From positions 591,596 through 655,595 of the forward strand of contig NZ_JACSQC010000002.1 in the NCBI RefSeq assembly GCF_014836875.1: 64,000 nucleotides of DNA, written 5' to 3'. The notes beneath the pieces were generated by a model that was not told the origin of the DNA, searched no databases, and worked only from the letters and a program-made list of their open reading frames with translations. Shown in pieces: positions 18,209-27,444 of the stretch (the first letter of the stretch is position 1; each line of letters starts with the position of its first letter). Origin of the DNA: Arthrobacter pullicola (lineage in GTDB: Bacteria; Actinomycetota; Actinomycetes; Actinomycetales; Micrococcaceae). The position numbers and the translations under genes were made by a program.

Positions 18209-19192
18209 GTGAGTAACACTGTGAGCAAACCCCGTGTGGTTCTTCTTTCCGCCCAGGGCGTGGCCCTTCCCTTCAATCTGGACGCCCTTGAGGCCGTGGC
18301 GGACGTGACCGTGACCGACGCCGGGGGCCTTCCCCGGGCAGTTGCCGGCGCCGACGTCCTGTTCCTTTGGGACTTCTTCTCCTCCGCGCTTCAAGATGCG
18401 TGGCCGCACGCCGACGCGCTGAAGTGGGTGCATGTGGCCGCCGCCGGGGTGGACGCCATGCTGTTCGAGGAGCTGCGGTCCTCCGGCGTGGTGCTCACCA
18501 ACGCGCACGGCACGTTCGACCAGCCGATCGCCGAGTTTGTGCTGGCCTCAATCCTGGCGCACAACAAGCAGCTGCACCTGAGCAAGCGGCTGCAGCAGGA
18601 CTCGGTCTGGAAGCACCGCGAGCTGACCCGCACCGCAGGATCGCGGGCGCTGGTGGTCGGCACCGGCGGAATCGGCCGTGCCACGGCCCGGCTCCTGCGG
18701 GCCGTGGGCCTGGAGGTGCGCGGTGTGGGACGGACCCCGCGGGAGCAGGATCCGGACTTCGGCACGGTCGCGGCCAGCTCGGATCTCGCCGAGCACGCGG
18801 GCTGGGCAGACCACGTGGTCCTGGCCGCCCCGCTCACCGAACAGACCCGCGATCTGGTGGACGACGTCGTCCTGGCCGCCATGCAGCCCAGCGCGCACCT
18901 TATTAACGTCGGCCGCGGTGCCCTAGTGGACGAAGACGCACTGCTCCAGGCGCTGCGCCGGGGGCAGATCGCCGCCGCGTCGCTGGACGTGTTCCGCGAA
19001 GAGCCGCTGCCGGTGTCCCATCCCTTCTGGGGCCTGGAGAACGTCCACCTGTCCGCTCACATGTGCGGCGACGTCGTCGGCTGGCGCGACGCGCTCGCCC
19101 GGCAGTTCCAGGACAACCTGGAACGCTGGACGACCGGCGCGGATCTGGCCAATGTGGTGGACAAGCAGCGCGGCTACGTGAGCAGCAGATAA
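18209..19192 (+). CDS. D-isomer-specific 2-hydroxyacid dehydrogenase
   Basis: A 327-residue NAD(P)-dependent oxidoreductase interconverting a 2-keto acid and a D-2-hydroxy acid. It has the typical split catalytic domain around a Rossmann fold with VVGTGGIGRATARLLRAVGL, then NVGRGALVDEDALLQALR with the catalytic Arg region and HLSAHMCGDV with the catalytic His. The start is GTG, with no Shine-Dalgarno and a -10 box 6 nt upstream, so probably leaderless. First gene of the rightward arm; its product could supply the D-2-hydroxy acid oxidised by the FAD/Fe-S enzyme of the leftward arm. Substrate unknown. Confidence 0.87.
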   Translation: MSNTVSKPRVVLLSAQGVALPFNLDALEAVADVTVTDAGGLPRAVAGADVLFLWDFFSSALQDAWPHADALKWVHVAAAGVDAMLFEELRSSGVVLTNAHGTFDQPIAEFVLASILAHNKQLHLSKRLQQDSVWKHRELTRTAGSRALVVGTGGIGRATARLLRAVGLEVRGVGRTPREQDPDFGTVAASSDLAEHAGWADHVVLAAPLTEQTRDLVDDVVLAAMQPSAHLINVGRGALVDEDALLQALRRGQIAAASLDVFREEPLPVSHPFWGLENVHLSAHMCGDVVGWRDALARQFQDNLERWTTGADLANVVDKQRGYVSSR

Positions 19193-19288
19193 GCGCATAC
19201 TCAGTTCTCTCAGTCTCTAAGGTCCTACTCAGCTCCAGCCTCGCCACCGTCGTCGAGGTCAAACCAACAACTATGTGGAGGTGCCCGC

Positions 19289-20470
19289 TTGCTGTTCAGC
19301 CAAGAGGAATACGATGCCCGGCTCGCCGGGGTCCGCGCGCGGATGGCGCGGCAGGGGCTTTCCGCCCTGCTGGTGACCGATCCGGCCAATCTCTACTACC
19401 TCACCGGATACAACGCCTGGTCCTTCTACACACCGCAGGTGCTCTTCGTTCCTGCGGACGGGCCCATGCTGCTGTTCACCCGCGAAATGGACGCCGGCGG
19501 CGCGACCCGCACCAGCTGGCTTCCGCCGGAAAACATTGTGGGCTACCCGGAGCGCTATGTGCACCGCCCGCACCTGCACCCCTTTGACTGGGTGGCATTC
19601 GCCCTCCGCGAGCGCCACCTGATCGCTCCGGCCGCAGCGGGCTGCGTGGGCCTGGAAATGGACTCGCACTTCTTCTCCCCCAAGGCCTACCGCTCTCTGG
19701 TCAACGCCGTGCCGGAATGGACGCTGGTGGACTGCTTCGAACTGGTGAACTGGGTCCGCTCGGTCAAGTCCCCCGCGGAGCTTGAGCTGATGCGCCAGGC
19801 CGCCCGGATCTGCAACGGCGCCATGGAAGCGGCCGTCGCGGGCATCGCCGTCGGCGTCCGCCAGTGCGACGCCGCCGCCGCCATCAGCTCGGCGCAGATT
19901 TCCGGTGTGGACGGCATCGGCGGGGACTACCCCGCGATCGTGCCGATGCTGCCCACCGGCGAGGCGGCGGACACCCCGCACCTGACCTGGAGCGAGGAGA
20001 GGTTCGAGGCCGGGCAGGCCGTGGTGGTGGAACTCGCCGGTGCGTACCACCGCTATCACGCGCCGCTGGCCCGCACCGTGGTGCTGGGGCCGCCGTCGGA
20101 CCGGCTCGCAAAACTGGCCGACGCCGTCGCCGACGGACTGGATGCCGTCCTCACCGAAGTCCAGCCCGGCGTGCCGGTGCACGAGCTCGCCCGGACCTGG
20201 AACCGGACGCTGGCCAAGTACGGCTTGGAAAAGCCCTCCCGCATCGGGTACTCGATCGGCATCGGCTATCCGCCGGACTGGGGCGAACGCACCATCTCCC
20301 TCCGCTCTGAGGACGAGACCGTCCTGGCGGAAAACATGACCTTCCATCTGATCGGCGGTATGTGGATGGATAACTACGGCTACGAACTCTCCGAATCAAT
20401 CCGCGTCAGCCCCGACGGCGTGGAACCCCTTACCAGCTTCCCGCGGGAACTGCTCCAGAAAGGCAGCTAG
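19289..20470 (+). CDS. M24 creatinase-type hydrolase, ectoine hydrolase-like (DoeA/EutD)
   Basis: A 393-residue pita-bread-fold protein of the M24 family. The N-terminal domain has LLVTDPANLYYLTGYNAWSF, and the catalytic domain has VVVELAGAYHRYHAPLARTV and a C-terminal ENMTFHLIGGMWMDNYGYEL. The positions of the two metal-binding Asp residues of aminopeptidase P are replaced, as in creatinase and ectoine hydrolase. These signatures match what I recall of DoeA/EutD, which opens ectoine to N-acetyl-2,4-diaminobutyrate. Start is TTG 19289 because GGAGG ends 7 nt upstream. Cytoplasmic; followed by two more genes in the same direction. Moderately sure of the ectoine assignment, sure of the family. 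Confidence 0.75.
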   Translation: MLFSQEEYDARLAGVRARMARQGLSALLVTDPANLYYLTGYNAWSFYTPQVLFVPADGPMLLFTREMDAGGATRTSWLPPENIVGYPERYVHRPHLHPFDWVAFALRERHLIAPAAAGCVGLEMDSHFFSPKAYRSLVNAVPEWTLVDCFELVNWVRSVKSPAELELMRQAARICNGAMEAAVAGIAVGVRQCDAAAAISSAQISGVDGIGGDYPAIVPMLPTGEAADTPHLTWSEERFEAGQAVVVELAGAYHRYHAPLARTVVLGPPSDRLAKLADAVADGLDAVLTEVQPGVPVHELARTWNRTLAKYGLEKPSRIGYSIGIGYPPDWGERTISLRSEDETVLAENMTFHLIGGMWMDNYGYELSESIRVSPDGVEPLTSFPRELLQKGS

Positions 20471-20473
20471 CCC

Positions 20474-21736
20474 ATGACCCTGAACTCCCTTGACGCTTCC
20501 GCCACCAGCCCGCGGGCCGAACTCCCGCTGGCGGACCGGGCAGCCAGCCTGGTCGGTTCCGTGATCGATTCCAGCACCTCGCTGCTGGCCTCGCAGACCC
20601 ATGACATTGTGCGTTTCGCGATGGGCTCCCCCGCAGACGAGGCGGTGCCGCTGGAGGTGTTCCGCGACATCAACGCGCAGGTCCTGGACCACAGTTCCCT
20701 GACCTACGGCGCCACCGAGGGCGAACCGGTGCTGCTCAACGCCCTGGTGGACTATCTGGCCGGCACCTCGGACCCGGTGGACCCCGAACGGATCACCATC
20801 ACCGCCGGCGGGATGCAGGGCCTGGATCTGGCCTGCAAGATCTTCATCAACCCCGGCGACCTCGTGATCGTGGAAAGCCCCACCTACACCAACGGCAGCG
20901 CCACCGCCCTGAGCTACGGCGCCGAGCTGCTGGAAGTTCCGGTTGACCAGGACGGCCTGATCGTGGAGGCACTGCCGGAGCTCGTGGCCGCCGCCGGCCG
21001 CACCCCCAAGGCCATCTACACCATCCCCAACTTCCAGAACCCTTCCGGCGTGACGCTCTCCCTGCCGCGCCGGCAGCGGCTGCTGGAGCTCGCGCACGAG
21101 TGGAACGCCGTCATCATCGACGACGATCCGTACGGACTGCTGCGTTTCCAGGGCGAGGACCTGCCGTCCCTGCAGGCGCTGAGCCCCGGCGATCCGTTGC
21201 TGTTCTCCGTCCGCACCTTCTCCAAAATCCTGGCTCCGGGCCTGCGCGTGGGTTGGGTGGACACCGATCCGGCGGTCCGCCAGCTGGTCATCAACGCCAA
21301 GCAGGCCATGGACACCTGCACCAACGTCCCAGCCCAGCATCTGGTGGCCGAGTTCATCCGCCGCGGCGGCCTGGACAATCATCTGGCCGGGCTCCGTGTG
21401 GAGTACAAACGCCGCAAGGACGCCATGCAGCAGAATCTGCGCCGGCACCTTGGCAGCCGGATCACCACCACCGACCCCGAGGGCGGCTTTTTCCTCTGGC
21501 TCACCCTGCAGGGCGAGGACGCACGGATCTCCACTCAGAAACTGTTCGAAACGGCCCTGGCTGAGGGGGTGGCGTTTATCCCCGGTCCGGCCCTTTCGGC
21601 CAGCGGAAAGTTCGACGACGCCCTGCGTTTGTGCTTCGCGTCCACCACTCCGGAGCGGGCTGAGGAAGGAATTCTCCGGCTGCGCCAGGCGATGGACCGG
21701 GAACTGGCGGCGGTCAAGGGCGGATCGGGGACATGA
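20474..21736 (+). CDS. PLP-dependent aminotransferase, class I/II (2-aminoadipate type)
   Basis: A 420-residue fold-type I aminotransferase like those in the C-terminal half of MocR proteins (LysN, 2-aminoadipate transaminase) but without the helix-turn-helix domain. It has YTIPNFQNPSGVTLSLPRR, the Asp-containing IIDDDPYGLLRF, and the PLP lysine in VRTFSKILAPGLRVGWV. It follows the M24 gene after 3 nt and overlaps the M20 gene by 4 nt, so it is part of the same translationally coupled unit. It may transaminate diaminobutyrate or aspartate, or work on another amino acid; the substrate cannot be read. Confidence 0.87.
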   Translation: MTLNSLDASATSPRAELPLADRAASLVGSVIDSSTSLLASQTHDIVRFAMGSPADEAVPLEVFRDINAQVLDHSSLTYGATEGEPVLLNALVDYLAGTSDPVDPERITITAGGMQGLDLACKIFINPGDLVIVESPTYTNGSATALSYGAELLEVPVDQDGLIVEALPELVAAAGRTPKAIYTIPNFQNPSGVTLSLPRRQRLLELAHEWNAVIIDDDPYGLLRFQGEDLPSLQALSPGDPLLFSVRTFSKILAPGLRVGWVDTDPAVRQLVINAKQAMDTCTNVPAQHLVAEFIRRGGLDNHLAGLRVEYKRRKDAMQQNLRRHLGSRITTTDPEGGFFLWLTLQGEDARISTQKLFETALAEGVAFIPGPALSASGKFDDALRLCFASTTPERAEEGILRLRQAMDRELAAVKGGSGT

Positions 21737-23016
21737 GCGCCCTGCCCCGCGTGAAGGACAAGGCTGGCCTTTCCGGCCTGGAGGAAAAGGTCCTGAGCCT
21801 GATCAGCGAGACGGACCTCGTCGCACTGACCTCTGCGCTGGTCGCGGCCGGAGGCGAGAATCCCGGCGGCGCGTATACACGGGGCACCGAGGAAGCCACC
21901 GTGGCCGTGCTGGCGGACTTCTGCCGCGGCGCCGGCTTGGAGGTCTCCACGGATCTGGTGGCTCCGGGCCGGCCGAATCTCACCGCCGTCCTGCCCGGCC
22001 GGAAGCAACCCGGCGGAACCCAGCCGCGCGCAACCCAGCCGGGGCTGCTCTTCCTGGGGCACTCCGACGTCGTGCCCGCCGGAGCCGGCTGGGACCGGCC
22101 ACCGTTTCAGCCGTATCTCCGGGACGGCCGGCTGTTCGGCCGGGGCTCCACGGACATGAAGGGCGGACTGGCTGCGGTGCTGATCGCGTTTCAGGCGCTC
22201 CGGGCCGCCGGCGTCGAGCTGCTCGGCGGCGCTGCCCTGGCCTGCACCGTGGACGAGGAGGACCTGGGCATCGGCATCCGTGCCTACACGGCCGCGGCCC
22301 GGGTATCCGCGGCAATCGACGACCGGCGGTTCCCCTACTCCGCGTGCGTGGTGGCGGAGCCGACCGATCTGGAGACGGTGATCGCCTGCCGCGGGGACAG
22401 CTATCTGGAGCTGACCGTCACCGGGAGGTCGGCGCACTCCGGCCGGCCCGCGGACGGCCGCAACGCCATCGACGCCGCGGCGAAGATCCTGGACCTGGTC
22501 CGCGCAGACCATGCCCGTCTGCAGGCCGACGCCGATCCGCTGCTGGGTTCCGGCACCTGGAACATCGGGCTCATCCGCGGCGGCACCGGCATCTCCATGG
22601 TGGCGGCGGAGTGCACGGTGTCACTCGACCGCCGGCTGCTGCCTGATGAGGACCCCCAGCTGATTCTCGAGACTCTGCTGGCCCGGATCCGTGAAGCCGG
22701 AATCGATGCGGACGGCATCTCGGTGACGGGCGCCGTGACCATGGAGATGCCCGGCTTCCGCACACCGGCGTCGCACCCGCTGGTGACCAGTGCAGTGTCC
22801 GCGCTGGCCGACGTCGGCGTTACCAGCACTGTCACCGGCTGGTCCGCGGCGTGCGACGGCGGCTTCATTTCCCGCGATCTCGGCCTGCCGGTGATCGTGA
22901 TGGGCCCGGGCGGACTCAACGACCAGGCACACCAGGTCAACGAGTCGGTCAGCATTGCTGAATTGCTCGCCGCCGCGCGGGCCTACGCACTGATGTGCCT
23001 GCGCCACGGCGCGTAG
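21733..23016 (+). CDS. M20-family amidohydrolase (ArgE/DapE type deacylase)
   Basis: A 427-residue zinc-dependent hydrolase. Metal-binding motifs are LLFLGHSDVVPAG (His, Asp), GRGSTDMKGGLAAVL (bridging Asp) and TVDEEDLG (catalytic Glu and ligand Glu); the lid domain has the expected GRSAHSGRPADGRNA. Enzymes of this group remove acyl groups from N-acyl amino acids. In the context of an ectoine-hydrolase-like M24 enzyme it could deacetylate N-acetyl-diaminobutyrate, replacing the AstE-type DoeB of proteobacteria; that is an inference. Its ATG overlaps the preceding TGA. Last gene of the rightward operon, convergent with the GntR gene. Confidence 0.87.
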   Translation: MSALPRVKDKAGLSGLEEKVLSLISETDLVALTSALVAAGGENPGGAYTRGTEEATVAVLADFCRGAGLEVSTDLVAPGRPNLTAVLPGRKQPGGTQPRATQPGLLFLGHSDVVPAGAGWDRPPFQPYLRDGRLFGRGSTDMKGGLAAVLIAFQALRAAGVELLGGAALACTVDEEDLGIGIRAYTAAARVSAAIDDRRFPYSACVVAEPTDLETVIACRGDSYLELTVTGRSAHSGRPADGRNAIDAAAKILDLVRADHARLQADADPLLGSGTWNIGLIRGGTGISMVAAECTVSLDRRLLPDEDPQLILETLLARIREAGIDADGISVTGAVTMEMPGFRTPASHPLVTSAVSALADVGVTSTVTGWSAACDGGFISRDLGLPVIVMGPGGLNDQAHQVNESVSIAELLAAARAYALMCLRHGA

Positions 23017-23095
23017 CGGGGTTGGGTGCCGGGGACATACCCGGTCGGTCCGCGGGCACGGATTCCCGCGCGGCCCCTAACGCCGTCGCGGGCCC

Positions 23096-23815
23096 CTACG
23101 CCGTCGCGGCCTGCGGGGTGCTGCCGCCGGTGAGCCGCTGCAGGGCATCGTCCATGTGGGTGATCAGCAGCCGGCCGACGAGCTCCTGGTCCCCCGCGGC
23201 CAAGGCTTCGGCAATGGCCTGATGCTCGTCCACGCGGGTCTGCGGGTCCGGATACCGTCGCTCCAACGCCGTGAGGCACATCCTGGTCTCGGTCAGCAGG
23301 GTGTTGTGCATCCGGGTGAGCCGCGGACTTTCGGCGGCGGCAACCAGCGTGGAGTGGTACGCCATATCGGCCTCTGACATGGCGTCCAGGTCACCTTTGA
23401 GGGCGGCTTCCTTCATGGTCCGCACCGTCTGCAGCAGCGTGGCCGCGACCTCCTGGCCGCCCCGCTGCAGGATCAGTTCCGCGGCGGCCCGTTCGACGGC
23501 GGTGCGCGCCACGTACATGTCCCGCACTTCTTCATCGGTCATGGTGATGACAAAAAGCCCGCGGTTCCGGATGCTGATCAGCAGTCCCTCCTGGGTGAGG
23601 CGCTGCATGGCCTCCCGCAGTGGACCACGGCTCACTCCCAGTTCCTTGGCCAGCTCCATTTCGACCAGTTGACTGCCGGGGGCGATCTGTCCACGTCCAA
23701 TGGCGGTACGCAGTTTGCCGGCGATGATCGACGGCGTTGACTCGCGTTCCACGGGATCGAAAATTGCCATCGGGACCACATTCCGCTCGGGGCTCCGGGG
23801 CTGATCCCGGGCCAT
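23096..23815 (-). CDS. GntR-family regulator, FCD subfamily, of the catabolic cluster
   Basis: A 239-residue transcription factor with an N-terminal winged helix (MELAKELGVSRGPLREAMQR around residue 55) and an FCD effector domain with several His residues. It lies at the end of the cluster and carries upstream a 17-nt motif almost identical to one in the divergent promoter at 18.17 kb, so it most likely controls both arms and itself. A second possible start is the ATG at 23770, which would remove 15 residues that look non-conserved. Likely effector: an intermediate of the pathway, such as N-acetyl-diaminobutyrate or diaminobutyrate if this is ectoine breakdown. Confidence 0.88.
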   Translation of the reverse strand: MARDQPRSPERNVVPMAIFDPVERESTPSIIAGKLRTAIGRGQIAPGSQLVEMELAKELGVSRGPLREAMQRLTQEGLLISIRNRGLFVITMTDEEVRDMYVARTAVERAAAELILQRGGQEVAATLLQTVRTMKEAALKGDLDAMSEADMAYHSTLVAAAESPRLTRMHNTLLTETRMCLTALERRYPDPQTRVDEHQAIAEALAAGDQELVGRLLITHMDDALQRLTGGSTPQAATA

Positions 23816-23843
23816 GTAGGAACCGCTCAGGGCGGATCAAAAC

Positions 23844-23860
23844 TTGTCTACAATCCTACA
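23844..23860. promoter_or_regulatory. Probable GntR autoregulatory operator
   Basis: TTGTCTACAATCCTACA lies 29-45 nt upstream of the GntR start and differs at only two of 17 positions from the motif at 18173-18189. Sharing between these two promoters is the main evidence that they are operators of this regulator. Confidence 0.6.
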
Positions 23861-24012
23861 TTGATGGACGATGCTTGCCCGGTATATTGCGAAAATCAGG
23901 GCTCTTATTCCCCGGTACGGGGAGTCGCCTGTTGTTGGCGTCCCGTCTATTGATACCGGCGGCTTGAGGTTTTACACGGGGATCGCGGAACCGGCTCACC
24001 CCACAACCCGGG

Positions 24013-24465
24013 TTAGCCGCGGCGGCGGAAAGTCACAGCCTGCACGGTCAGCAGGGTGAAGGCACCGATAACGCCAAAGAGGAAAAGAAACGGGCCCATG
24101 CTGAACAGGTTGAGGAGGAACGTGTTCGATGACCCCGTGCTGTCGGGATTGGCCGGGTCGTAGTATTGCCGGCTGGCGTCAAGGATTCCCGCCATACTGC
24201 CCACACCGAGGACCAGAGCGACGGCGACGAACCCCCAGGCCGCTGCAAGATAGGGGTTGAACCGCCGCGGCTGCGGCACCCCTTCGACGGGCATCCCATC
24301 AGCCGGTGTCCCCTCAGCTCCGTCCACACCGGACCGTGTCGCAGACCCACGAGGCACGCCGGCCGCGCCGTCGGCATTGCGATGGGCTCCGGCCTGCGCA
24401 GCCCCGCCCTCCGGCCGCGCGTACAGGTCGTGATCCGCCTCGTCAGGCGTACGTGAAGTCCCCAT
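24013..24465 (-). CDS. Small two-helix membrane protein (paralogue of gene at 36524-37258)
   Basis: A 150-residue protein: an acidic and polar N-terminal half starting MGTSRTPDEADHDLYARPEG, then NPYLAAAWGFVAVALVLG (first membrane helix), an exposed loop with ASRQYYDPANP, and a second helix starting SMGPFLFLFGVIGAFTLLTV followed by FRRRG. The same design, with LYARP, NPYL.AAW and the second-helix ending, occurs in the gene at 36524-37258. Start chosen at ATG 24465, which is preceded at 7 nt by TAGGCT, so the transcript is probably leaderless. Function unknown. Confidence 0.75.
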   Translation of the reverse strand: MGTSRTPDEADHDLYARPEGGAAQAGAHRNADGAAGVPRGSATRSGVDGAEGTPADGMPVEGVPQPRRFNPYLAAAWGFVAVALVLGVGSMAGILDASRQYYDPANPDSTGSSNTFLLNLFSMGPFLFLFGVIGAFTLLTVQAVTFRRRG

Positions 24466-24472
24466 AGCGGCG

Positions 24473-24478
24473 AGCCTA
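24473..24478 (-). promoter_or_regulatory. -10 box TAGGCT of leaderless promoter
   Basis: On the minus strand TAGGCT is followed by 7 nt and the ATG. The 19 nt next to the start (24466-24484) are identical at 18 positions to those upstream of the paralogue at 37258, which supports a conserved promoter. Confidence 0.6.
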
Positions 24479-24532
24479 CCCGACCACCCCGGCGTTCCTA
24501 CCGATCCCCAGCACTCCGGCCCGGCACCCCGC

Positions 24533-25741
24533 TTACCGCGCACCCCTCCCCCGCCGGGCAAACCCGAATGCCACCGCGGCCAGCAGCACCAGGCCCTTGA
24601 TGACCTGCTGCCACGCGGCGTCCACAGACAGGATGGACAGGCCCTGGTTCAGCACACCCATCACCAGGCCGCCGATCACCGCACCCACCACCGTGCCCAC
24701 ACCGCCCTGCACCGACGCACCGCCAATAAAGACGGCGGCAATCGCGTCCAGCTCAAACCCGCCGCCGGCGGACGCCACCGCACCGCCGGCACGCGCAGTG
24801 CTGACGATGGCGGCCAGCCCGGCGAGGAAACCCATGTTTACGAACACCATAAAGTTGACCCAGCGCGTCTTCACCCCGGACATCAGGGCGGCGTTTAGGT
24901 TCCCGCCCATCGCGTAGATGTGCCGGCCGAACACGGTCCGGTTCAGCAGGAACGAATACGCCAGCACCAGGGCGGCAAGGATGATCAGGATGATCGGCGT
25001 CCCGCGGTTGTACGCCAGCAGATAGCACAGGTACATGATCGCGGCGACGGCCACGGCGTTCTTGAACACGAAGGACGCCGTGCGTTCCCGCGGCAGGTCC
25101 AGCTTCTTCAGGTCGCTGCGGGCTTTGACCTGCTGCACCACCAGCGCCACCGAGGCGAGCGCACCGATGCCCAGGGTGAGCAGGTCCGGGGTTCCCGTCA
25201 CCGGCAGCGTGCCGGAGCCGATCGCGTTGAACTGGCGTGGCAGGCCGCTGATCGTTCCGCCGGTGAGCAGGATCAGCGCCACCCCGCGGAACACCAGCAT
25301 CCCGGCCAGCGTCACAATGAACGCCGGAATCCCCACAAACGCCACCCAAAAGCCCTGCCAGGCACCAATCAGCGCCCCCACCAGCAGGGACACAACGACG
25401 GCGGCCCACCAGGGCAGGCCCCAGCTGTTCATTGACAGCGCGGCAATTGCCCCCACCGTGGCAACCACCGAACCCACCGACAGGTCGATGTGCCCGGCGA
25501 TAATCACCATGACCATGCCGATGGCCAGGATCAGCACGTAAGCGTTCTGCTGGATGAGGTTGCTGACGTTGCCCGGGTAGAGCAGCCGCCCGCCGGTCAG
25601 GACCTGGAAGAGCAGCACAATCACCACCAGTGCGGCCAGGATGCCGTATTGGCGCAGGTCGATCCGCATCCGTTTGCGCCCGGTGCCGTTCGGCGGCGGC
25701 GGGAGCGGGGATTTGGCCTGTTCGGAAGTTGTGGTGGTCAC
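24533..25741 (-). CDS. gguB: Sugar ABC transporter permease (GguB/MmsB type)
   Basis: A 402-residue CUT2-family permease with about ten membrane helices, forming the channel of a monosaccharide importer. Family segments include [20 protein letters not shown] near residue 80, the [20 protein letters not shown] loop contacting the ATPase, and [20 protein letters not shown]. Start is GTG, overlapping the stop of the ATPase gene (GTGA), so the two are translationally coupled. Longer than RbsC-type permeases, as is usual for GguB. Third gene of a binding protein - ATPase - permease operon. Confidence 0.9.
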   Translation of the reverse strand: MTTTTSEQAKSPLPPPPNGTGRKRMRIDLRQYGILAALVVIVLLFQVLTGGRLLYPGNVSNLIQQNAYVLILAIGMVMVIIAGHIDLSVGSVVATVGAIAALSMNSWGLPWWAAVVVSLLVGALIGAWQGFWVAFVGIPAFIVTLAGMLVFRGVALILLTGGTISGLPRQFNAIGSGTLPVTGTPDLLTLGIGALASVALVVQQVKARSDLKKLDLPRERTASFVFKNAVAVAAIMYLCYLLAYNRGTPIILIILAALVLAYSFLLNRTVFGRHIYAMGGNLNAALMSGVKTRWVNFMVFVNMGFLAGLAAIVSTARAGGAVASAGGGFELDAIAAVFIGGASVQGGVGTVVGAVIGGLVMGVLNQGLSILSVDAAWQQVIKGLVLLAAVAFGFARRGRGAR

Positions 25742-27366
25742 GGCCCTTGTGCTCCTTCGATCCTGGCGGAATCGGTTCCCGCGGATTCGGTCCTGGCGGA
25801 ATCGGTTCCCGCGGATGCAGTCCCGGCGGTTTCAGTCCTGTCAGCTGTCATGTGCCGCATCAGTTCCTCCTGCGTTGCCTCGGCCCGGGGAACCTCCGCG
25901 GTGAGCCGGCCCTCAGCGATGGTGTAGATGCGGTCGCACAGCCCAATCAGTTCGGGCAGCTCGCTGGAAATAACAATCACGGCCTTGCCCTGCGCCGCCA
26001 TTTCGTTGATGATTCCGTAGATTTCAAACTTGGCGCCGACGTCGATCCCCCGGGTCGGTTCGTCCAGGATCAGCACCTCCGGGCCCGAGTAGATCCATTT
26101 ACTCAGCACCACTTTCTGCTGGTTCCCGCCGGAGAGGTTGGCCACCACGGACGCGACGGACGGAGTGCGGATGTTCATCTTCTGCCGGTAGTCATCCGCC
26201 ACGGCATATTCGCGGTGCTTGTCGATCACGCCCAGCCGGGCCAGCTTCCCCAGCGCGGCGGCGGACACGTTGACCACCACCGAGCCGATCAGGTTCAGCC
26301 CGTACCGCTTGCGGTCCTCGCTCACGTAGGCCAGTCCGTGCCGGATGGCCTCCCCCACCGAGCGGGTCTGGATTTCCACGCCGTCTTTATAGACCCGGCC
26401 GGAGATTCCGGTCCCCCAGGACCGGCCGAAGATGCTCATCGCCAGTTCGGTGCGTCCAGCTCCCATCAGCCCGGCGAAGCCCACGATTTCCCCGGCCCGG
26501 ACGTGAAAGGATGCGTTGGAAACTACCACGCGGTCCACGTCGATCGGGTGGTGCACGGTCCAGTCCTCCACCCGGAACTTCTCCGCCCCGATCTCCGGGA
26601 GCCGGTCCGGGAACTGGCTGTCCAGCGGCCGCCCCACCATGTCCCGGATGATCCGGGTTTCGATTTCCGGAGTGTCTTCCACCGGGAAGGACTCGATGGT
26701 GCGGCCGTCCCGGATCACCGTCACGTTATCCGCGATGGCCCGGATTTCCTTCAGCTTGTGGGAGATCACGATCGAGGTGATACCGCCGTCGCGCAGCTGG
26801 TCGATCAGGCCCAGAAGGTGCGCCGAATCGCCGTCGTTCAGTGCCGCCGTCGGCTCATCCAGGATCAGGATCTTCACTTCCTTGGACAGGGCCTTGGCGA
26901 TTTCCACCAGCTGCTGCTTGCCCACACCCAGCTCGAGGATCTTGGTAGCCGGATTCTCCTCCAGGCCAACCCGCTTGAGCAGGGCCGCGGCCTGCAGGTT
27001 GGTCTGGTTCCAGTCGATCACCCCGGCGCGCTGCACCTCATTGCCCAGGAAAATGTTCTCCGCGATGGACAGGTAGGGGCTGAGCGCCAGCTCCTGGTGG
27101 ATGATCACGATCCCGTCCCGCTCGCTGTCATTGATCGAGCCGTAGCTGACCGGTGTGCCTTCGAGCGAAATGGTGCCGGAATAGCTGCCGTGCGGGTACA
27201 CGCCGCTGAGTACCTTCATCAGCGTGGACTTGCCGGCTCCGTTCTCGCCGCAGATCCCGTGCACCTCGCCGCGTTTCACGCTCACGGATACCTCGTCCAG
27301 CGCCCGGATCCCGTTGAACTCCTTCACTATGCCGTCCATGTGCAGGATGACGTCGTCGTCGATCAT
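25738..27366 (-). CDS. gguA: Sugar ABC transporter ATP-binding protein (GguA/MmsA type)
   Basis: A 542-residue protein with two fused ATPase domains, energising uptake of a monosaccharide. The first domain has Walker [10 protein letters not shown], signature-like [15 protein letters not shown] and Walker [12 protein letters not shown]; the second has the usual degenerate P-loop ([10 protein letters not shown]) and [14 protein letters not shown] with [14 protein letters not shown]. The C-terminal about 30 residues are an unusual Ser-Ala-Gly-Thr-Asp repeat encoded by a 15/30-nt minisatellite. ATG start. A stem-loop lies between this gene and the preceding binding-protein gene and may lower its expression relative to the binding protein. 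Confidence 0.92.
   Translation of the reverse strand: MIDDDVILHMDGIVKEFNGIRALDEVSVSVKRGEVHGICGENGAGKSTLMKVLSGVYPHGSYSGTISLEGTPVSYGSINDSERDGIVIIHQELALSPYLSIAENIFLGNEVQRAGVIDWNQTNLQAAALLKRVGLEENPATKILELGVGKQQLVEIAKALSKEVKILILDEPTAALNDGDSAHLLGLIDQLRDGGITSIVISHKLKEIRAIADNVTVIRDGRTIESFPVEDTPEIETRIIRDMVGRPLDSQFPDRLPEIGAEKFRVEDWTVHHPIDVDRVVVSNASFHVRAGEIVGFAGLMGAGRTELAMSIFGRSWGTGISGRVYKDGVEIQTRSVGEAIRHGLAYVSEDRKRYGLNLIGSVVVNVSAAALGKLARLGVIDKHREYAVADDYRQKMNIRTPSVASVVANLSGGNQQKVVLSKWIYSGPEVLILDEPTRGIDVGAKFEIYGIINEMAAQGKAVIVISSELPELIGLCDRIYTIAEGRLTAEVPRAEATQEELMRHMTADRTETAGTASAGTDSARTESAGTDSARIEGAQGP
25761..25820. repeat. 30-nt direct repeat (two 15-nt units each) in gguA C-terminus
   Basis: Two near-identical 30-nt copies (28 of 30 positions) beginning TCCTGGCGGAATCGG are followed by a more diverged 15-nt unit. 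On the coding (minus) strand they give the pentads SAGTD and SARTE/SARIE. The repeat length keeps the frame. Confidence 0.85.
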
Positions 27367-27398
27367 GTATGTCTCGCCTTACCTGATGGGGGAAGGCG

Positions 27399-27429
27399 GG
27401 GCACGACGGCGGCAGTCGCCGTCGTGCCC
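27399..27429 (-). terminator. Intercistronic stem-loop between binding-protein and ATPase genes
   Basis: Perfect 12-bp arms GGGCACGACGGC and GCCGTCGTGCCC enclose a 7-nt loop. There is no long T-run after it on the minus strand, so partial termination or 3' mRNA stabilisation of the binding-protein message is more likely than full termination. Confidence 0.7.
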
Positions 27430-27444
27430 TGCGAACCGGGGTGG

